A stretch of DNA of 64,000 bases from NCBI RefSeq assembly GCF_900215515.1, contig NZ_OBEI01000009.1:1-64000 (forward strand), given 5' to 3'. This DNA comes from Persephonella hydrogeniphila (GTDB lineage: Bacteria > Aquificota > Aquificia > Aquificales > Hydrogenothermaceae). Both the position numbers and the translations under genes were made by a program. Below are positions 53,628-61,999 of the stretch, one piece after another. The notes below the pieces were generated by a model. That model made no database searches. It was not told the DNA's origin and saw only the letters and a list, made by a program, of their open reading frames with translations. Each line of letters starts with the position of its first letter. Position 1 is the stretch's first letter.

Positions 53628-53885
53628 ATGGCTGAAAAAAAAGAAAAAACAAAGAAAGAAGAAGAGGTAAATATTGAGGTTATAAAGCAGGATCTTGAAA
53701 GATTGAAGCAGGATATCGAGAGACTAAAACTGAAAGCAATGCCTAAGTCTCCTACAGAGATGATGAAAAAGGATACAGTGGTTAAAATACTCGATGAAAC
53801 AGAGGAAATCATTAAGAAAACATTCTCTGTTCTTGAAGGAGCTATAATCGGTGCCATAGAGGGAGCAAAGAAAAATCTCAAATAA
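53628..53885 (+). CDS. Small coiled-coil protein of unknown function
   Basis: 85 residues: charged N-terminal region, a heptad helix (IKQDLERLKQDIERLKLK, about 18-36), a short linker (PKSPTEMMKKDTVV), then an amphipathic/hydrophobic helix (ILDETEEIIKKTFSVLEGAIIGAI) and a basic tail. Strong AGGAGG upstream. It lies between hslU and a RAM-domain gene, with 14- and 11-base gaps, so all three are likely co-expressed. No family recognised. Confidence 0.65.
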   Translation: MAEKKEKTKKEEEVNIEVIKQDLERLKQDIERLKLKAMPKSPTEMMKKDTVVKILDETEEIIKKTFSVLEGAIIGAIEGAKKNLK

Positions 53886-53896
53886 GAGGTGGAAAA

Positions 53897-54199
53897 ATGG
53901 AAGAACAACTTAATGAATCTCCTATCCCCTTTTCTGAACTTCTTAAAGAAATAGATATAAAGGACAAATCAACCGCTTATGTACTGATTGAGGCAAATCC
54001 TCAGGATATACCGTATATAATGGAAGAACTTGCAAAAATAGAGAATGTGAGGTCTGCAGATGTTGTTACAGGAATATACGATATTATTGTTTTCTTAGAA
54101 GGGGAAGACCAGAACGAGATAGGAAAAGTAGTTATAAGAGATATTAACGGTATAAGAGGAGTAAAAAAAGCAACAACATGTATGGTTGTAAAGATATAA
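53897..54199 (+). CDS. Stand-alone Lrp/AsnC-type ligand-binding (RAM) domain protein
   Basis: 100 residues: a short leader, then the RAM fold (STAYVLIEANPQDIPYIMEELAKI, VRSADVVTGIYDIIVFLEG, RDINGIRGVKKATTCMVVKI). No helix-turn-helix, so it is a sensor that could form mixed oligomers with Lrp-type regulators or bind amino acids. Last gene before a good terminator. SD GAGG precedes the ATG. Confidence 0.8.
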   Translation: MEEQLNESPIPFSELLKEIDIKDKSTAYVLIEANPQDIPYIMEELAKIENVRSADVVTGIYDIIVFLEGEDQNEIGKVVIRDINGIRGVKKATTCMVVKI

Positions 54200-54202
54200 C
54201 CC

Positions 54203-54640
54203 TCAGTGTCTATGACCTGGGGGAACCCATCCTCTTTTAAAAGGTGGGGTTTTTTTGACACATACCTTTTTCTCTTTAACTTTAATAAGATTTCTTCCTT
54301 TAAAGTATTTCAGCTTTACAATTCTGCATTTTCCCACCCATCTTCCTGGGATAGCTTTTATTATTATATTTTCCCTGCATCTGTAACACCTGTAAACAAC
54401 AGGTCTGTCGTAGCTGACACATTCTTCTGCAGCCTTTGAAGATATCTCAACAATTGTTCCTGTTACAACAGCTCCAACTATACCTCCTATAAAAGCACCT
54501 CTCCATGGGTTTTCCTCATCAAGAATAGCCCCTACAGCTGAACCGGCAGCTCCACCAACAACAGCACCTTCATAAGCCTGTTTTGTACATCCTGTCAGTA
54601 CTGCAACTCCAAGAATTAGAGCAACAATTTTTTTCTTCAT
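54203..54640 (-). CDS. Glycine-zipper lipoprotein
   Basis: 145 residues with a type II signal (LTGC, Cys about 18) and two glycine-rich helices of glycine-zipper type (GAVVGGAAGSAVGAIL, GAFIGGIVGAVVTGTIV, about 26-68), typical of outer-membrane lipoproteins related to the 17-kDa antigen and OsmB. Then a Cys-rich stretch (CVSYDRPVVYRCYRCRE) and a basic C-terminus ending GWVPPGHRH. Multiple cysteines outside are uncommon. Its 3' end contains the terminator of the plus-strand genes. Confidence 0.8.
   Translation of the reverse strand: MKKKIVALILGVAVLTGCTKQAYEGAVVGGAAGSAVGAILDEENPWRGAFIGGIVGAVVTGTIVEISSKAAEECVSYDRPVVYRCYRCRENIIIKAIPGRWVGKCRIVKLKYFKGRNLIKVKEKKVCVKKTPPFKRGWVPPGHRH
54226..54256 (+). 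terminator. Intrinsic terminator after the RAM-domain gene
   Basis: CCCA-T-CCT (54226-54233, T unpaired) pairs with AGGTGGG (54242-54248), followed by G and seven T residues. It lies within the 3' end of the convergent lipoprotein gene. Confidence 0.75.
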
Positions 54641-54654
54641 ATCAGCCCTCCTTT

Positions 54655-54897
54655 TTACTCTGCTCCCTGAACCTGTCTTATTCTCCTTGCAAGCTCTCTT
54701 ATAGCCTCCATCTGGCTCATACCCTGCTCCATCAGTTCCCTCACAGTCTGTGCTTTTGCAAGTGTATTAACCACTTCCATAACTTCACCGTCTATCTCAC
54801 ACTCATTTTTTCCTTCCTGAACAGTCTGGAGTATACATAACTCAAGCTGTTCCTTTGTAAATTTCACAGATAACTCTTTAATCTCTTTTATATTCAT
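54655..54897 (-). CDS. Small acidic helical protein, tandem paralogue A
   Basis: 80 residues, clearly paralogous to the next gene upstream (54894-55148). Shared core: NIKEIKEL, KFTxEQ, then [17 protein letters not shown] and [11 protein letters not shown]. The C-terminal arginine-rich helix may bind RNA or protein. No family recognised with confidence. ATG overlaps the paralogue's stop by 4 bases. Confidence 0.75.
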   Translation of the reverse strand: MNIKEIKELSVKFTKEQLELCILQTVQEGKNECEIDGEVMEVVNTLAKAQTVRELMEQGMSQMEAIRELARRIRQVQGAE

Positions 54898-55148
54898 TTT
54901 TCCACCCCCTGTACTCTTCTTATTCTTCTTGCAAGTTCTCTTATTGCTTCAATCTCTGTCATACCCTGTTCCATCAGTTCTCTTACTGTTTCAGCCTTTG
55001 CAAGTGTGTTCAGGATTTCCATTGTATCTCCAGAAACCTCGCATCCTTCTAAAGTAGGCTTACCTATTTTCAGTGTCTGGTCTATACAGCTTTCTATCTG
55101 CTCAGGGGTAAACTTTTTTGCAAGCTCTTTAATCTCTTTTATATTCAC
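54894..55148 (-). CDS. Small acidic helical protein, tandem paralogue B
   Basis: 84 residues; tandem paralogue of the preceding entry, with an extra four residues around LEGCEVSG. The conserved block [16 protein letters not shown] and [15 protein letters not shown] is nearly identical. Overlaps smpB end by 4 bases, so smpB-B-A form one operon. One Cys near residue 44. Function unknown. Confidence 0.75.
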   Translation of the reverse strand: MNIKEIKELAKKFTPEQIESCIDQTLKIGKPTLEGCEVSGDTMEILNTLAKAETVRELMEQGMTEIEAIRELARRIRRVQGVEK

Positions 55149-55603
55149 AGCTTTATTCTCCCTTTGTATTTCTTGGACAGCTCTCTTTTTATATCCCTTT
55201 CTTTTATAGCTTCCCTTTTTTCATACTTTGCCTTACCCTTTGCAAGGGCTATCTCAAGCTTTACCTTTCCATTTTTTAAATATAGTTTTAACGGGATAAT
55301 GGTCAAACCTTTCTCCTGTACTTTTCCCATCAGTTTAAGTATCTCCCTTTTGTGAAGGAGCAGTTTTCTTTTTCTGTAAGGGTCGTGTTGTAATCTTCCT
55401 GCAGGTTTATATGGGGCGATGTACATGTTGTATATGTAAGCTTCACCGTTATCTATCCTTATGAAAGAATCCCTGAGATTGACACTTCCTTCTCTTATAG
55501 ATTTTACCTCTGTTCCTTTGAGAACAATACCTGCCTCGTATGTCTCTATAATAGAGTAGTTATGATACGCATTCTTGTTTGTAGCAATAACTTTTATTCC
55601 CAT
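55145..55603 (-). CDS. smpB: SsrA (tmRNA)-binding protein SmpB
   Basis: 152 residues needed for trans-translation at stalled ribosomes. [24 protein letters not shown] (shown in part: [11 protein letters not shown]), [35 protein letters not shown] and [18 protein letters not shown] are characteristic; the C-terminal KYKGRIKL tail is shorter than usual. No tmRNA gene was seen in the window. First gene of the small minus-strand operon. Confidence 0.95.
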   Translation of the reverse strand: MGIKVIATNKNAYHNYSIIETYEAGIVLKGTEVKSIREGSVNLRDSFIRIDNGEAYIYNMYIAPYKPAGRLQHDPYRKRKLLLHKREILKLMGKVQEKGLTIIPLKLYLKNGKVKLEIALAKGKAKYEKREAIKERDIKRELSKKYKGRIKL

Positions 55604-55669
55604 TTCATCACCATTTCATTTTTTTCAATTAGAATAATTATAAAACTAATGGGGAAAAAGGGAAAAAGT

Positions 55670-58564
55670 ATGAAAAAGATTACGCTTTTTTTAATGGTTT
55701 TTTTCGTTTTTATAAACATTTCTTATTCTGAGATTAAATACAAACTGGATGTTTCTATAGATGCACAGAAAGGCTCTTTAAAAGCTGCTGCAACAATCAA
55801 ATCAGACAAGCCTGAAAAAATAAAACTATATACCGAAGGTCTTGATGTTATTGCTGTTTTGTACGGGAAGGAAAAACTTCCTGTAGATAGAGGAGTTTAT
55901 CAGTTTGATTTACAACCAGAAAAAGAACTGACAGTTATATACTCCCTTAAACTACAGGATTACAACTCAGAAGATATAATAACCGATGAGGCTATAAGTC
56001 TATTAGGAAACTGGTACCCTTTTCTTGATAAACCGGCTGTTTACAGACTTAGAGCAGAAGTTCCTGATGGATTTATTATGGTATCAGAAGCAGAGGACTG
56101 GAAAGTTGAGAAAAGAGAAGAGAAGTCTGTATACTCGTTTGATTTTCCCTATCCCCTTGAGCATGTACATCTTATCGGAACAAAAAGCTGGATAGTAAAG
56201 GAGAAACTCTACAACGGAATAAAAATACAGACATACTTTTTTGAAAGGGATAAAGATCTTGCAGACCGTTATATAGATACAACGATACGCTACATAAAAG
56301 ATTACGAAAACAGAATAGGTAGATTTCCGTATAAAAGATTTGCTGTTGTTGAGAATTTTTTCCCTACAGGATACTCAATGCCTACATTTACCCTGATAGG
56401 AGAGCGAATCATAAGATTTCCATTTGTCCTCAAAAGTTCACTTCCCCATGAGATACTTCACCAGTGGTTTGGCTGTTCTGTGTATGTAGACTACAACACA
56501 GGAAACTGGGCAGAGGGTCTTACAACTTATTTATCTGATTACTACTACTCTGAAGATAAAAAAATGTACAGAAAAAACACAGTTCTCAAATATATAGCTT
56601 ATGGAAAAAATGATTATCCGTTAGAGGATTTCCGGAGTAAAACAGACAAAAAGTCTGAGGCGATAGGTTACGGAAAAACGATGATGGTTTTCTATATGTT
56701 AGAAGAGATTATAGGGAAGGAAGAATTTGATAAATTTTTATCTCTTCTGTACAGAGATTTTAAGTTTAGAAAAGCCTCATGGGAAGATATAAGAACAGTT
56801 GTAAACCATATAACAGGAAAAGATCACACATGGTTTTTTGAACAGTGGATAAAAAGAAAAGGGATTCCCCGTTTAAAAGTTTCTGTAAAAGATCACTCTC
56901 TGAAGGAAGACGGTTTCCACATAAAAATAGAAATACAACAGGAAAAACCCTACAGACTAAAAATACCTGTTTTTGTTGAAACATATCTGGGAGAAGAGAA
57001 AAAAACATTCTGGATAAGTAAAAAGAAAAACGAGATAGAGATAGTTGTTGATAATGAACCTTTATCTGTTTATATAGACAGGGATTATCAGGTATTCAGA
57101 GATTTAGAGTGGGAAGAGATAAATCCTGTCATTTATTTTACTCTTGCAGGAAAAAATGCTGTTGTTTATTCACAGGATAAAATGGTTTATGTTCCTGTAT
57201 CTGGGTATTATAAAGAAGGAGTTTTAAAAAATCCCGACCAGTTTTCATACAGTGATATATACGACAAAAATGTTGTAATTTTAGGAGCAGACAATCCTGT
57301 TGTAGAAAGGATATTTGGGAAAAAACTTCCTTCTGGTTATGCTTATGTGGAAGTTTTTAAAAATCCTTTTGGAGATAGGAATGTTATCACTGTATTCAAT
57401 CTAAAATCTGTGATGCAGGCGAAGATGGTTATAGGGAGAATAAAGCATTACGGTAAATACTCAAAGCTGAGATTTGACGGTTTCAGAATCACACAAAAGA
57501 TAACCAAAAACTATCAGAACGGAATGCATCTACATGTAAGACAGAAGGCGGAAATAGTCTCGGAAGACGGAATCAAATCTTTTGATAATGTTGTTCAGGA
57601 TGCACTTAAAGGAAGAGTTATATACATAGGCGAGCAGCATACTATGTTTTCTAACCATGCCATGCAGCTAAATATAATAAAAGCTATCCACAAAAAATAT
57701 CCTGATATTGCTGTTGGTATGGAGATGTTCCAGAGATCAAAACAGCCGGTAATAGATAAATATCTGAAAGGTGAGATAGATGAAAAAACATTTTTAAAAG
57801 AGTCAGAGTACTACAAGGCGTGGAAATATAACTACCATCTATACAGACCTATCATCAACTACTGTAAGGAAAATGGTATACCTATCGTTGCCCTAAATGC
57901 CGACAGGGAGCTTGTAAGGAAAGTATCCCAGAAAGGAATAGAGAGCCTCTCTAAAGAAGATATAAAAAAACTACCTGAGGATATGGATTTTGTGAATTTC
58001 AGATATATAGAGTATCTTAAGAGCATATTTGCTGAACATGGTAAATCTGTTACAAAAAAGAAGAAATTCAGTAGTTTTCTCCAGTCACAGATTATATGGG
58101 ATGAAACAATGGCAGAAACGGCATCACAGTATCTAAAAAACAATCCGGATAAAAAACTTATTGTACTTGCAGGTGGAGGACATATAAGATTCAGATACGG
58201 TATACCCTCCAGAGTAGAAAGAAGAACAGGAGAAAGAGGTCTTACTATTCTTATGGATGACCAGCTAAAAAAAGGAATAGCAGATTACATTGTTTATACA
58301 GCGCATCTGACGGGTGAAAAAGAAAGAAAAATCGGAGTGTATGTTGAAGAGACTGGAAAAGGCCTGAAAGTAGACAAGGTGGTCAAGGATTCTCCGGCGG
58401 AAAAAGCAGGTATCAAAAAGGGAGATCTGATAGTGGGATTCAATGGAAGAAAGATAAATGATCTTATAGATCTGAAAGTAGAGCTTTTCTTTGCACAGGG
58501 TGAAAATGAGATAGTAGTAAAAAGGAAAGGGAAAGAAGTAAAAATGAAAATCGAGCTGGAATAA
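55670..58564 (+). CDS. M1 aminopeptidase-ChaN-PDZ fusion, exported
   Basis: 965 residues. A signal peptide (KKITLFLMVFFVFINISYS), then an M1-type peptidase region with HEILHQWFG (about 261-269) and WAEGLTTYL (zinc Glu about 283, 17 residues after the second His). From about 650 a ChaN/haem-cofactor-type domain: YIGEQHTMFSNHAMQ, GMEMFQRS, VALNADREL and WDETMAETASQYL. The last 60 residues form a PDZ (LKVDKVVKDSPAEKAGIKKGDLIVG). Each domain is recognisable, but I have not met them together. Likely roles: periplasmic peptide degradation combined with haem handling. The ATG at 55670 follows AAGGGA; earlier in-frame ATGs are less likely. Confidence 0.82.
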   Translation: MKKITLFLMVFFVFINISYSEIKYKLDVSIDAQKGSLKAAATIKSDKPEKIKLYTEGLDVIAVLYGKEKLPVDRGVYQFDLQPEKELTVIYSLKLQDYNSEDIITDEAISLLGNWYPFLDKPAVYRLRAEVPDGFIMVSEAEDWKVEKREEKSVYSFDFPYPLEHVHLIGTKSWIVKEKLYNGIKIQTYFFERDKDLADRYIDTTIRYIKDYENRIGRFPYKRFAVVENFFPTGYSMPTFTLIGERIIRFPFVLKSSLPHEILHQWFGCSVYVDYNTGNWAEGLTTYLSDYYYSEDKKMYRKNTVLKYIAYGKNDYPLEDFRSKTDKKSEAIGYGKTMMVFYMLEEIIGKEEFDKFLSLLYRDFKFRKASWEDIRTVVNHITGKDHTWFFEQWIKRKGIPRLKVSVKDHSLKEDGFHIKIEIQQEKPYRLKIPVFVETYLGEEKKTFWISKKKNEIEIVVDNEPLSVYIDRDYQVFRDLEWEEINPVIYFTLAGKNAVVYSQDKMVYVPVSGYYKEGVLKNPDQFSYSDIYDKNVVILGADNPVVERIFGKKLPSGYAYVEVFKNPFGDRNVITVFNLKSVMQAKMVIGRIKHYGKYSKLRFDGFRITQKITKNYQNGMHLHVRQKAEIVSEDGIKSFDNVVQDALKGRVIYIGEQHTMFSNHAMQLNIIKAIHKKYPDIAVGMEMFQRSKQPVIDKYLKGEIDEKTFLKESEYYKAWKYNYHLYRPIINYCKENGIPIVALNADRELVRKVSQKGIESLSKEDIKKLPEDMDFVNFRYIEYLKSIFAEHGKSVTKKKKFSSFLQSQIIWDETMAETASQYLKNNPDKKLIVLAGGGHIRFRYGIPSRVERRTGERGLTILMDDQLKKGIADYIVYTAHLTGEKERKIGVYVEETGKGLKVDKVVKDSPAEKAGIKKGDLIVGFNGRKINDLIDLKVELFFAQGENEIVVKRKGKEVKMKIELE

Positions 58565-58592
58565 AGAAAAAAGCTTATTATATTTTCTAACT

Positions 58593-61043
58593 ATGGAAAC
58601 TCTTAAGTATTACAAAAGTAGAATAGCATTTGCAAGAACACTGCCTGAAAAGCCGGCAAAGTTCGGTGATTTTGCTTTTGAAAATGAAAAAATATCAAAA
58701 TTTTTAGAAGAAAAAAATATAAAACTGTACTCACATCAGGCAGAGGCGTTAAGTCTTATAAAAGATAGGAAAAACATTGTTCTGACAACACCAACAGCAT
58801 CAGGAAAATCCCTTGTGTATATACTTTCTGTCCTTGAGAAAATAAAAGAAAATCCCTACACAAAAGCAGTTCTTATTTTTCCTCTGAAAGCCCTTGCAAG
58901 AGACCAGTACGGAAAAGTAATGGACATAATATTTGAGACAGGGATAGAAGCATCTGTAGATGTTTATGATGGAGATACACCGAGAGAAAAGAGACAGGAG
59001 ATAAAAAAATCTCCCCCAAACTTCCTAATAACGACACCTGATATGCTAAATACGGGAATAATTCCTTACCACACAGGATGGTCTTTGTTTTTTGAAGATT
59101 TAGATTTTGTAGTTCTTGATGAGATTCATGCATACAGAGGAATTTTAGGTTCCCATGTATCAAATATAATAAGAAGACTAAAGAGGGTTGTGTCTTTTTA
59201 CAGAACAAAGAAACCTGTCTTTATCACGAATTCTGCTACTATACATAACCCTTCAGAATTTGCATCAAAACTTATTGGCGAAAAGGTTCATGAGATATCA
59301 GAATCTGGAGCTCCTTTACCTGAAAGGGAGATACAGATATTTAAAGGTCTAAAAAGCTTGGAAACAGCAGAACTTGTCTCTAATATGGTTATCGAGGATG
59401 TGTCAACGATAGTTTTTGTTGATAGCAGAAAAGAAGCAGAAATACTGGCGTTAAGAATTAAAGATATCCTGAGAAAAAAAGGAAGGGAAGATCTTGTAGA
59501 AAAGGTAAGCCCGTACAGATCAGGTTATACTCCTGCTGAAAGAAGAGAGATAGAGTTCAAGCTTTTAACAAGAAATATACTTGCTGTTATATCAACAAGT
59601 GCCCTTGAGATGGGTATAGATATAGGAGATCTTGAAAGCTGTGTTCTTGTGGGATACCCAGGGACTCTTGCCCAGTTATGGCAGAGATTTGGGAGGGCAG
59701 GAAGAAGAGATAAAAAAGCTTACAATATCCTGATACCAAAAAGAAATGCCCTCGATCAGTACTTTGTGAAAAATCCTGAAGAACTATTTGAAAGAAAAAT
59801 GGAAGAACCTATAATAAACCCGAAAAACAGATATATACTAAAAAAACATATACCTGTTATGGCTTTTGAACTTCCAATAAAGATAAACGAGCTTTCTGAA
59901 GAAGAAAAAGAGGTTGCAAGAGAACTGTACCGGGAAAAAAAACTGAGATTTTCAAATAACAAACTATATGCATCAAAGCAGGAACCTTTCAGTATAAGAT
60001 CTGCTGGAGACAGCTACTCAATTGTAGAAACGGTTTCAGGGAGAATTGTAGGGGATATATCAGAAGATATTCTTATCTATGAAGCCCATCCGGGAGCTGT
60101 CTACATCCATAATGGTGAAAAGTATATAGTAGAGCATGTAGATACACAGGAAAAGACAGTTTTTGTTATCAAAAGCGATGTTTCTTATATAACGGAACCT
60201 TTAAAGGAATCTTTTATAGATATCATATCTGTAGACAGCTGGAGGAAAAAAGGGAAAATAGAGATATTCAAAGGAAAAGTTAATGTGAAAACAACTGTTG
60301 TTGGCTACTCGATGAGGGATCTTGATAGAGAAGAGAAATTAAAAGATTTTGTTTTTGAACCGGAGGGTTATCTATCAAGAGAGTTTGAGACTATCGCTTT
60401 CTGGTGGACTATGCCTGAAGAGTGGGAAAAAGAGATAATTGCTTTTAATACAAAGTATAATGTAAGGCTTCTAAATAGTTTTATACAGGAAAAAGGAAGG
60501 CTGTACACAGGTGATTATATATACTCTGACCTTATTTTTGAAAAACTTCTCAGTTTCAGAAAAAATGGAGATAGCGATGCTTTTGATTTTGTTTTAAGGG
60601 CAACACACTCCCTTTACACAAAAATGAATGATAAAGAAAAGGAGAGATACAAGGAGTATCTGAAAAGGATTAGAGAGAAAAAAAACGCATTTTTAGGGGC
60701 ACTCCACGGAGTTGAACATGCACTTATAGGGATATATCCCCTTTATGCGATGAATGACAGGTGGGATATAGGAGGACTTTCAACACCTTTCTTTCCAGAG
60801 ACAGGAAAGCCTACAATTTTTATATACGATGGTTACGAAGGTGGTGTAGGTTATTCTGATGTAGGTTTTAATAGACTTGAAGAGATGATAAAAAGCACAT
60901 ATAAGACTATATCAAAATGTGGATGTATTTCTGGATGTCCGTCCTGTATATACTCTCCTAAATGCGGAAACTCAAACGATTACCTTGATAAAACCGCTTC
61001 TATTATTCTGTCAAACAGAATAATGAAAGAACTGGGCAGATAG
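58593..61043 (+). CDS. mrfA: MrfA/YprA-type DEAD-box helicase
   Basis: 816 residues. Helicase lobes: Q-type YSHQAEAL, Walker A TPTASGKSLV (about 66-75), DEIH (about 176), SATI, and motif VI QRFGRAGRRD (about 370). A C-terminal MrfA Zn-binding DUF1998-like domain has four Cys in CGCISGCPSCIYSPKC (about 776-791). MrfA unwinds DNA and is needed for mitomycin C repair without UvrA in Bacillus. No MrfB nuclease gene is adjacent. GGG.GAUAU-type ribosome site is weak; ATG at 58593. Confidence 0.9.
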   Translation: METLKYYKSRIAFARTLPEKPAKFGDFAFENEKISKFLEEKNIKLYSHQAEALSLIKDRKNIVLTTPTASGKSLVYILSVLEKIKENPYTKAVLIFPLKALARDQYGKVMDIIFETGIEASVDVYDGDTPREKRQEIKKSPPNFLITTPDMLNTGIIPYHTGWSLFFEDLDFVVLDEIHAYRGILGSHVSNIIRRLKRVVSFYRTKKPVFITNSATIHNPSEFASKLIGEKVHEISESGAPLPEREIQIFKGLKSLETAELVSNMVIEDVSTIVFVDSRKEAEILALRIKDILRKKGREDLVEKVSPYRSGYTPAERREIEFKLLTRNILAVISTSALEMGIDIGDLESCVLVGYPGTLAQLWQRFGRAGRRDKKAYNILIPKRNALDQYFVKNPEELFERKMEEPIINPKNRYILKKHIPVMAFELPIKINELSEEEKEVARELYREKKLRFSNNKLYASKQEPFSIRSAGDSYSIVETVSGRIVGDISEDILIYEAHPGAVYIHNGEKYIVEHVDTQEKTVFVIKSDVSYITEPLKESFIDIISVDSWRKKGKIEIFKGKVNVKTTVVGYSMRDLDREEKLKDFVFEPEGYLSREFETIAFWWTMPEEWEKEIIAFNTKYNVRLLNSFIQEKGRLYTGDYIYSDLIFEKLLSFRKNGDSDAFDFVLRATHSLYTKMNDKEKERYKEYLKRIREKKNAFLGALHGVEHALIGIYPLYAMNDRWDIGGLSTPFFPETGKPTIFIYDGYEGGVGYSDVGFNRLEEMIKSTYKTISKCGCISGCPSCIYSPKCGNSNDYLDKTASIILSNRIMKELGR

Positions 61044-61955
61044 CTATATCCTCAGGAGATTTTTTTCTTCCTGTTTTCTTCTTACAGCTTCGTCTATAGC
61101 TTTTAGAACATCCATCTTTCTTTTTGAGGAACACCATTCAGGGGCTATAAGCTCTTCTTCTGTTGCTTCTCCTGTTAGTCTTTGGACGATGATATCCTCA
61201 GGGAGGACTTCCAATATATCTGCAACAATTTTTGCATACTCTTCCAACTCTAAAACTCCAAACTCTCCATTTGCATACTGTTTTGCCATAACGGTATGTT
61301 TTACTACATGGAGAGGGTGGATTTTTATACCGTCTATAGGGAGTGCTGCTATCAGCTTTGCTGTTTCAATATAATCTTCATACTCATCTCCGGGAAGTCC
61401 AACAATCATATGGGCACACACTTTTATACCGGGTCTTTTTTTGGTTCTCAGAACGGCATCAACAAACTCGGAAACACCGTGTCCCCTGTTTATATTTCTC
61501 AGAGTTTTTATATTTGCTGTCTGCAGTCCATACTCTAACCATATCTCTGGTTTTTCAACGGTGTATGTCGCTATCAGATCTAAGACAGGCTCCGGTACAA
61601 CATCCGGTCTTGTTCCGATGGACATTCCTATTATCTCAGGGTATTCCATCGCTTTGTCGTATATCTCTTTTAACTTTTCTACTGGAGCGTATGTATTGGA
61701 AAAAGCCTGAAAGTAAGCTATATACCCTTTTATCTTTTTGAATCTTTTTGAGTAAAAATCTATAGACTTTTCTATCTGTTCTTCTACTGTCTGTCTGGTC
61801 ATAGCATAGGGACTAAAGGAGGTGTTGTTGCAGAATGTACATCCACCAAATGCAACATTTCCATCTCTGTTTGGACATGTAAATCCGGCATCTATCGATA
61901 TCTTCTGAATTCTTCCACCGTATTTATCTTTCAGATACTGGTTGAATTTAATCAT
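61044..61955 (-). CDS. YhcC-type radical SAM protein
   Basis: 303 residues. The cluster cysteines are CPNRDGNVAFGGCTFC (about 27-42), slightly longer-spaced than the standard CxxxCxxC, as in the TIGR01212 family. ISIGTRPDVVPEPVLDLI and VELKLLPVLHTVM-type C-terminal region (KIHPLHVVKHTVMAKQYANGEF) are typical. GAGGAAGAG overlaps the ATG. Reaction is unassigned in this family. Converges with the helicase gene. Confidence 0.85.
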   Translation of the reverse strand: MIKFNQYLKDKYGGRIQKISIDAGFTCPNRDGNVAFGGCTFCNNTSFSPYAMTRQTVEEQIEKSIDFYSKRFKKIKGYIAYFQAFSNTYAPVEKLKEIYDKAMEYPEIIGMSIGTRPDVVPEPVLDLIATYTVEKPEIWLEYGLQTANIKTLRNINRGHGVSEFVDAVLRTKKRPGIKVCAHMIVGLPGDEYEDYIETAKLIAALPIDGIKIHPLHVVKHTVMAKQYANGEFGVLELEEYAKIVADILEVLPEDIIVQRLTGEATEEELIAPEWCSSKRKMDVLKAIDEAVRRKQEEKNLLRI

Positions 61956-61999
61956 CTCTTCCTCTTTTTTCGGAATATTCTACAATAATTTGTATAAAT

